NCBI GenBank assembly: GCA_017991675.1
Contig: JAGOQB010000016.1
Location: 1 to 58,832, forward strand
Source: Phenylobacterium sp.
Lineage (GTDB): Bacteria > Pseudomonadota > Alphaproteobacteria > Caulobacterales > Caulobacteraceae
Length of the DNA: 58,832 bases
Direction: 5' to 3'
A program made the translations under genes and the position numbers. Below, in pieces: positions 55,693-58,832 of the stretch (position 1 is its first letter; each line of letters opens with the position of its first letter). Under the pieces are notes generated by a model, which was not told the origin of the DNA, did not search any database, and worked only from the letters and a program-made list of their open reading frames with translations.

Positions 55693-56517
55693 TTGGATCT
55701 TGCAGTTGAGCTGATACACGCGACCGTCCAGTTGGAGCAGCCGTTGGGCGATGGAACGCGCACGGTCGGCACCGGGTTCCTTATCGCCGAGACCGGGCCG
55801 GACGGCGCGCCGCGCACGGTGCTGGTGACCGCCAACCACGTCCTGGCCAAGATGCCGGGGGCCGAGGCGCGGATCGGTTATCGCATCTCCAATCCGGACG
55901 GCAGCTGGAGCTATTCGCCCCAGACGCTGAAGATCCGCGACGCCAACGGCGCCCAGCTGTGGACCAAGCATCCCTCGCGGGACGTGGCGGCGATCTCGAT
56001 CAGCGCCCCGGAGGCGTTCGCCAAGTCGGCCATTCCCCTGCAATGGCTGGCCGGCGACGACACCTTCCAGTCCAACCACATCGGCGCCGGCGACGAGATG
56101 ATGGCGCTGGGCTTTCCGCGCGGCCTGGCGGCGAACCAGGCGGGTTTCCCGATTCTGCGCTCGGGGCGGGTCGCCTCGTTCCCGGTGGCGCCGGCCCAGG
56201 TGTTCCCGACCTTCCTGCTCGATTTCACCGTTTTTCCGGGCAATTCGGGAGGGCCGGTGTTCATATCGCAAGCCGCCCATCGGCGGGTCGGCGCGGCCGA
56301 CGCCGGTCAGGACGTGCAGTTCATCGCCGGCTTGCTGACCCAGCAGGTCGAGCTGAACAACGAGCGGCTTGAGATCGGCATTGTCACCCACGCCAAGTTC
56401 ATCCGCGAGACCATCACGCTGATAGACGACCCGCACGCGCCGATCACCCTCGCCCGGGTCGAGCCAATGACCGGCGCCCGCGCGGCCTCGGCGGAAGAAG
56501 CGGTCTCGCCGCAATAA
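55693..56517 (+). CDS. Trypsin-like serine protease without signal peptide
   Basis: TTG 55693 has AGGGGC about eight bases upstream and gives 274 residues. The trypsin-fold triad is complete: His49 (VTANHVL), Asp97 (SRDVAAI) and Ser185 (VFPGNSGGPVF). Unlike DegP/HtrA proteins it has neither signal peptide nor PDZ domain, so it should be cytoplasmic, which is unusual. A possible in-frame signal cannot be found upstream. The last about 60 residues (ITLARVEPMTGARAASAEE) look flexible. Substrate unknown. Confidence 0.82.
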   Translation: MDLAVELIHATVQLEQPLGDGTRTVGTGFLIAETGPDGAPRTVLVTANHVLAKMPGAEARIGYRISNPDGSWSYSPQTLKIRDANGAQLWTKHPSRDVAAISISAPEAFAKSAIPLQWLAGDDTFQSNHIGAGDEMMALGFPRGLAANQAGFPILRSGRVASFPVAPAQVFPTFLLDFTVFPGNSGGPVFISQAAHRRVGAADAGQDVQFIAGLLTQQVELNNERLEIGIVTHAKFIRETITLIDDPHAPITLARVEPMTGARAASAEEAVSPQ

Positions 56518-56549
56518 AAAACGCCGCCCGTCGTGGAGACGGGCGGCGT
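56515..56549 (-). terminator. Rho-independent terminator of the MaoC gene
   Basis: ACGCCGCCCGTC (56521-56532) pairs perfectly with GACGGGCGGCGT (56538-56549) around a five-base loop. On the minus strand it is followed by TTTTTTA, a proper terminator for the hydratase gene 20 bases away. On the plus strand it lacks a T-run. Confidence 0.9.
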
Positions 56550-56570
56550 CTTCATGTCGATCGCGGCGTG

Positions 56571-57020
56571 TTAGGCGCCGTAGACCACCGAGATGGTCTC
56601 GGCGATGCAGGCGGGCTTGGTTTCGCCTTCGATCTCGATCGTGCACTCGTTCTTCAGCTGCATGCCGCCGGCCTTGGCCTCGGCGCCGATCAGCTTTTGG
56701 CGCATGCGCACGCGCTTGCCGACGCGCACCATGTTGATGAAGCGGACCTTGTCCGAGCCGTAGTTGATGCCGCGGGTCACGCCCTTGATCGGCAGCATGC
56801 CGGCGCCCAGGAACGGGATCAGCGACAGGGTCAGGTAGCCGTGGGCGATCGGACCGCCGATTTCCTTGGTCGCGCGCTCGACGTCGACATGGATCCACTG
56901 ATGGTCGCCGGTGGCTTCGGCGAATTGATTGACCCGCTCCTGGGTGATTTCCAGCCAATCGGACACGCCGACTTCCTGGCCCACCAGGCCAGCGAGATCC
57001 TTGAACTCCACCGGGTTCAT
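56571..57020 (-). CDS. MaoC-type (R)-specific enoyl-CoA hydratase
   Basis: The 149-residue hotdog-fold protein has FAEATGDHQWIHVDVERA (the catalytic Asp/His hydratase-2 motif) followed by GGPIAHGYLTLSLIPFLGAGMLPIKGVTRGINYGSDKVRF, the NodN/MaoC family signature. It would hydrate enoyl-CoA to (R)-3-hydroxyacyl-CoA, in fatty-acid oxidation or polyhydroxyalkanoate supply. It stands alone between a terminator and the proS gene. Confidence 0.9.
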   Translation of the reverse strand: MNPVEFKDLAGLVGQEVGVSDWLEITQERVNQFAEATGDHQWIHVDVERATKEIGGPIAHGYLTLSLIPFLGAGMLPIKGVTRGINYGSDKVRFINMVRVGKRVRMRQKLIGAEAKAGGMQLKNECTIEIEGETKPACIAETISVVYGA

Positions 57021-57123
57021 CGTTTGCTCCCAAATCGAATTGAAACAGATGTTCGAGGGATAGCATCTGAATGGGCGCGAGCAACGCCTTTACGCCGCCG
57101 CCAGGGACATTAAAGAGCGCCCT

Positions 57124-58683
57124 ATGCAACGAGCTCTCAGCGTCAGCCGGATGACCGGCAACAAGTCGACCTTCCCCGACTGGTACCAGGCGATCGTCCG
57201 CGAGGCGGACATGGCCGAGGTCAGCCCCGTGCGCGGCTCCATGATCATCAAGCCGTGGGGCTATGGCGTCTGGGAGCGGATCCAGCAGACCATGGACCGG
57301 CGCATCAAGGAGATGGGCGTCGACAACGCCTACTTCCCGCTGTTCATCCCGCTCGGCTTCTTCGCCAAGGAGGCCGAGCACGTCGACGGCTTCGCCAAGG
57401 AAATGGCGGTGGTGACCCACCACCGGCTGAAGAACATCGACGGCAAGCTGGCGCCCGATCCCGACGCCAAGCTGGAAGAGCCGCTGATCGTCCGCCCGAC
57501 GTCGGAGACCATCATCGGCGACGCCTTCTCGCGCTGGGTGAAGAGCTACCGGGACCTGCCGCTGAAGATCAACCAGTGGGCCAACGTGGTTCGTTGGGAG
57601 ATGCGCACGCGCCTGTTCCTGCGCACCTCCGAATTCCTCTGGCAGGAGGGGCACACCGCCCACGCCACGCGTGAGGACGCGCTGGCCTCGACGCTGGTGG
57701 CGCTGGAGATGTATCGGGAGTTCTCCGAGAACGTCCTGGCCATGCCCGTGGTCGCCGGCGAGAAGCCTGAGAACGAGCGCTTCCCGGGCGCCGACAGCAC
57801 CTTCTCGATCGAAGCGATGATGCAGGACGGCAAGGCCCTGCAGGCCGGCACCTCGCACTATCTGGGCACCAGCTTCTCGCGGGCCCAGAATATCCGCTAC
57901 CAGAGCGACAGCGGCGAGATGGAGTTCTGCCACACCTCCAGCTGGGGCACCTCGACCCGCCTGATCGGCGGCGTGATCATGACCCACGGCGACGACGACG
58001 GCCTGCGTCTGCCGCCGGCCATCGCGCCGCGCCAGATCGTCATCGTGCCGATGCTGCGCGGCAAGGACGAGGACGCCCAGGTCCTGGCCTATGCCGAGGC
58101 GCTGGTGAAGGACCTGGGCGCCCAGTTCGCGCTCGGCGAACCGATCCGCGCCCTCTTGGACACCAAGGACCAGAAGTCGAGCGACAAGCGCTGGAACTGG
58201 GTGCGCCGCGGGGCCCCGGTGATCGTCGAGCTTGGTCCGCGCGATGCGGCCGGCGGGCAGGTCAGCTTCATGCGCCGCGACCGGCTGCGCGACGGCGACA
58301 AGGTGAAGTCCCAGGCGCTGGCCCGCGACGAATTCGTCGCCCAGGCGCCGGCGCTGCTGGCCGAAATCCAGCAGACGCTGTTCGACGAGGCCAAGGCCCG
58401 CCTGGACGCCAATATCCGCAGCGACCTGACCAGCTTCGAGCAGGTGGCCGAGTATTTCGGCCAGCTGTCGGACGAGGACGAAGAAACCTCGGCCTTCAAG
58501 GGCTGGGTGCGCGCGCCCTGGAGCCGGCCGACCGGCGCAGAGCTCGACAAGGTGGTGGAACGCCTCAAGGCCCTGAAACTGACCCTGCGCAACGCGCCCA
58601 GCCAGCAGCCGGCGAGCATCGGTCCCTGCGTCTTCACCGGCCAGCCGGGCGTTGAGGAAATCCTGATCGGGCGGTCGTACTAG
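57124..58683 (+). CDS. proS: Prolyl-tRNA synthetase, archaeal/eukaryotic type
   Basis: This 519-residue class II synthetase has FPDWYQAIVREADMAEVSPVRGSMIIKPWGYGVWERIQ (motif 1 region), RPTSETIIGDAFSRWVKSYRDLPLKINQWANVVRWEMRTRLFLRTSEFLWQEGHTAH (motif 2) and SSWGTSTRLIGGVIMTHGDDDGLRLPPAIAPRQIVIVPM (motif 3). It lacks the bacterial insertion editing domain and has the C-terminal extension of the eukaryote/archaeal group. ATG 57124 may be preceded by the true start; ATG 57151 (MTGNKST) is an alternative. A tRNA-Pro gene lies 6 kb upstream. Confidence 0.93.
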   Translation: MQRALSVSRMTGNKSTFPDWYQAIVREADMAEVSPVRGSMIIKPWGYGVWERIQQTMDRRIKEMGVDNAYFPLFIPLGFFAKEAEHVDGFAKEMAVVTHHRLKNIDGKLAPDPDAKLEEPLIVRPTSETIIGDAFSRWVKSYRDLPLKINQWANVVRWEMRTRLFLRTSEFLWQEGHTAHATREDALASTLVALEMYREFSENVLAMPVVAGEKPENERFPGADSTFSIEAMMQDGKALQAGTSHYLGTSFSRAQNIRYQSDSGEMEFCHTSSWGTSTRLIGGVIMTHGDDDGLRLPPAIAPRQIVIVPMLRGKDEDAQVLAYAEALVKDLGAQFALGEPIRALLDTKDQKSSDKRWNWVRRGAPVIVELGPRDAAGGQVSFMRRDRLRDGDKVKSQALARDEFVAQAPALLAEIQQTLFDEAKARLDANIRSDLTSFEQVAEYFGQLSDEDEETSAFKGWVRAPWSRPTGAELDKVVERLKALKLTLRNAPSQQPASIGPCVFTGQPGVEEILIGRSY

Positions 58684-58832
58684 GAAACAGATCCTCCCCC
58701 TTTTCGGGCCTGTTGCGTAACAAGCCGATGAGGCCGCGAGGTACGTTGGTCACGGCCGTGACGGTTGGATAGAGCCGGCTGGTGAGGGTTTTGGGGGCTG
58801 ATCGCCAGGCGATGACCGGTTTTGGACGGAAT
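58684..58832. other. Unassigned sequence at the right edge
   Basis: The last 149 bases after proS contain a short C-rich stretch near the stop and no frame I can assign. They could be the start of another gene or of an IS that lies beyond the window. Confidence 0.3.

Noticed and set aside
58684-58832. End of an IS element at the right edge
   Set aside because: The sequence has repeated-looking words but no transposase frame or inverted end that I can support.

Overview
The window is high-GC DNA with dense short operons, ATGA/GTGA start-stop overlaps, several large TonB-dependent receptors and frequent GTG/TTG starts. The gene content (pdxH-dnaJ-aroC neighbourhood, queCED, AcrAB-TolC-type pump, many TonB receptors) points to an alphaproteobacterium, most likely Caulobacteraceae (Caulobacter/Phenylobacterium type). 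This is inferred from gene content; no 16S gene is present.

Left part (1-4611): an IS5-family element runs off the left edge and cuts a TonB receptor gene in half. Next is the queuosine-precursor operon queC-queE-queD. A second, decayed IS5-family element sits exactly on the queD stop codon.

Accessory operon (4807-10274): a five-gene operon, partly of much lower GC, encodes a free acyl carrier protein, a SAM methyltransferase, an alpha/beta hydrolase, an FkbH-type glyceryl-ACP synthase and a TPR-SGNH-like protein. It has no polyketide synthase. It reads as a small carrier-protein pathway that makes and delivers a glycerate-derived group, and it is my best candidate for an undescribed system.

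Housekeeping block (10305-20278): small lipoprotein, receiver protein, aroC, J-domain protein, pdxH with a translationally coupled APH/P-loop kinase, a 135-bp nested-palindrome repeat, a BaiN-type flavoprotein, and an acyl-CoA synthetase. The synthetase has a Pro/Ala tail that crosses an exact C CCT TTT slippery heptamer into a membrane domain. A metallo-beta-lactamase-fold hydrolase follows.

Regulators and transport (20372-28803): two related LuxR regulators with overlapping 3' ends, a tetR-SDR operon with two matching operators, a DUF442 phosphatase-like protein, and peptide ABC permeases. The peptide-binding lipoprotein is separated from the permeases by an opposing gene, and no ATPase gene is present.

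Envelope block (29021-51318): two intact TonB receptors with terminators nearby, a two-motif aspartyl protease lipoprotein, SppA, an amidohydrolase-CIA30 fusion, MarR/Lrp/TetR regulators, a TetR-controlled RND efflux operon with a readable promoter and paired operators, an M19 dipeptidase, an alanine-zipper lipoprotein next to an L,D-transpeptidase-like protein, tRNA-Pro(CGG) and tRNA-Gln(TTG).

Right end (51326-58832): LysR/cupin divergent pair, GNAT acetyltransferase coupled to oligopeptidase B, a trypsin-like protease without signal peptide, a MaoC-type hydratase and a eukaryote/archaeal-type prolyl-tRNA synthetase.
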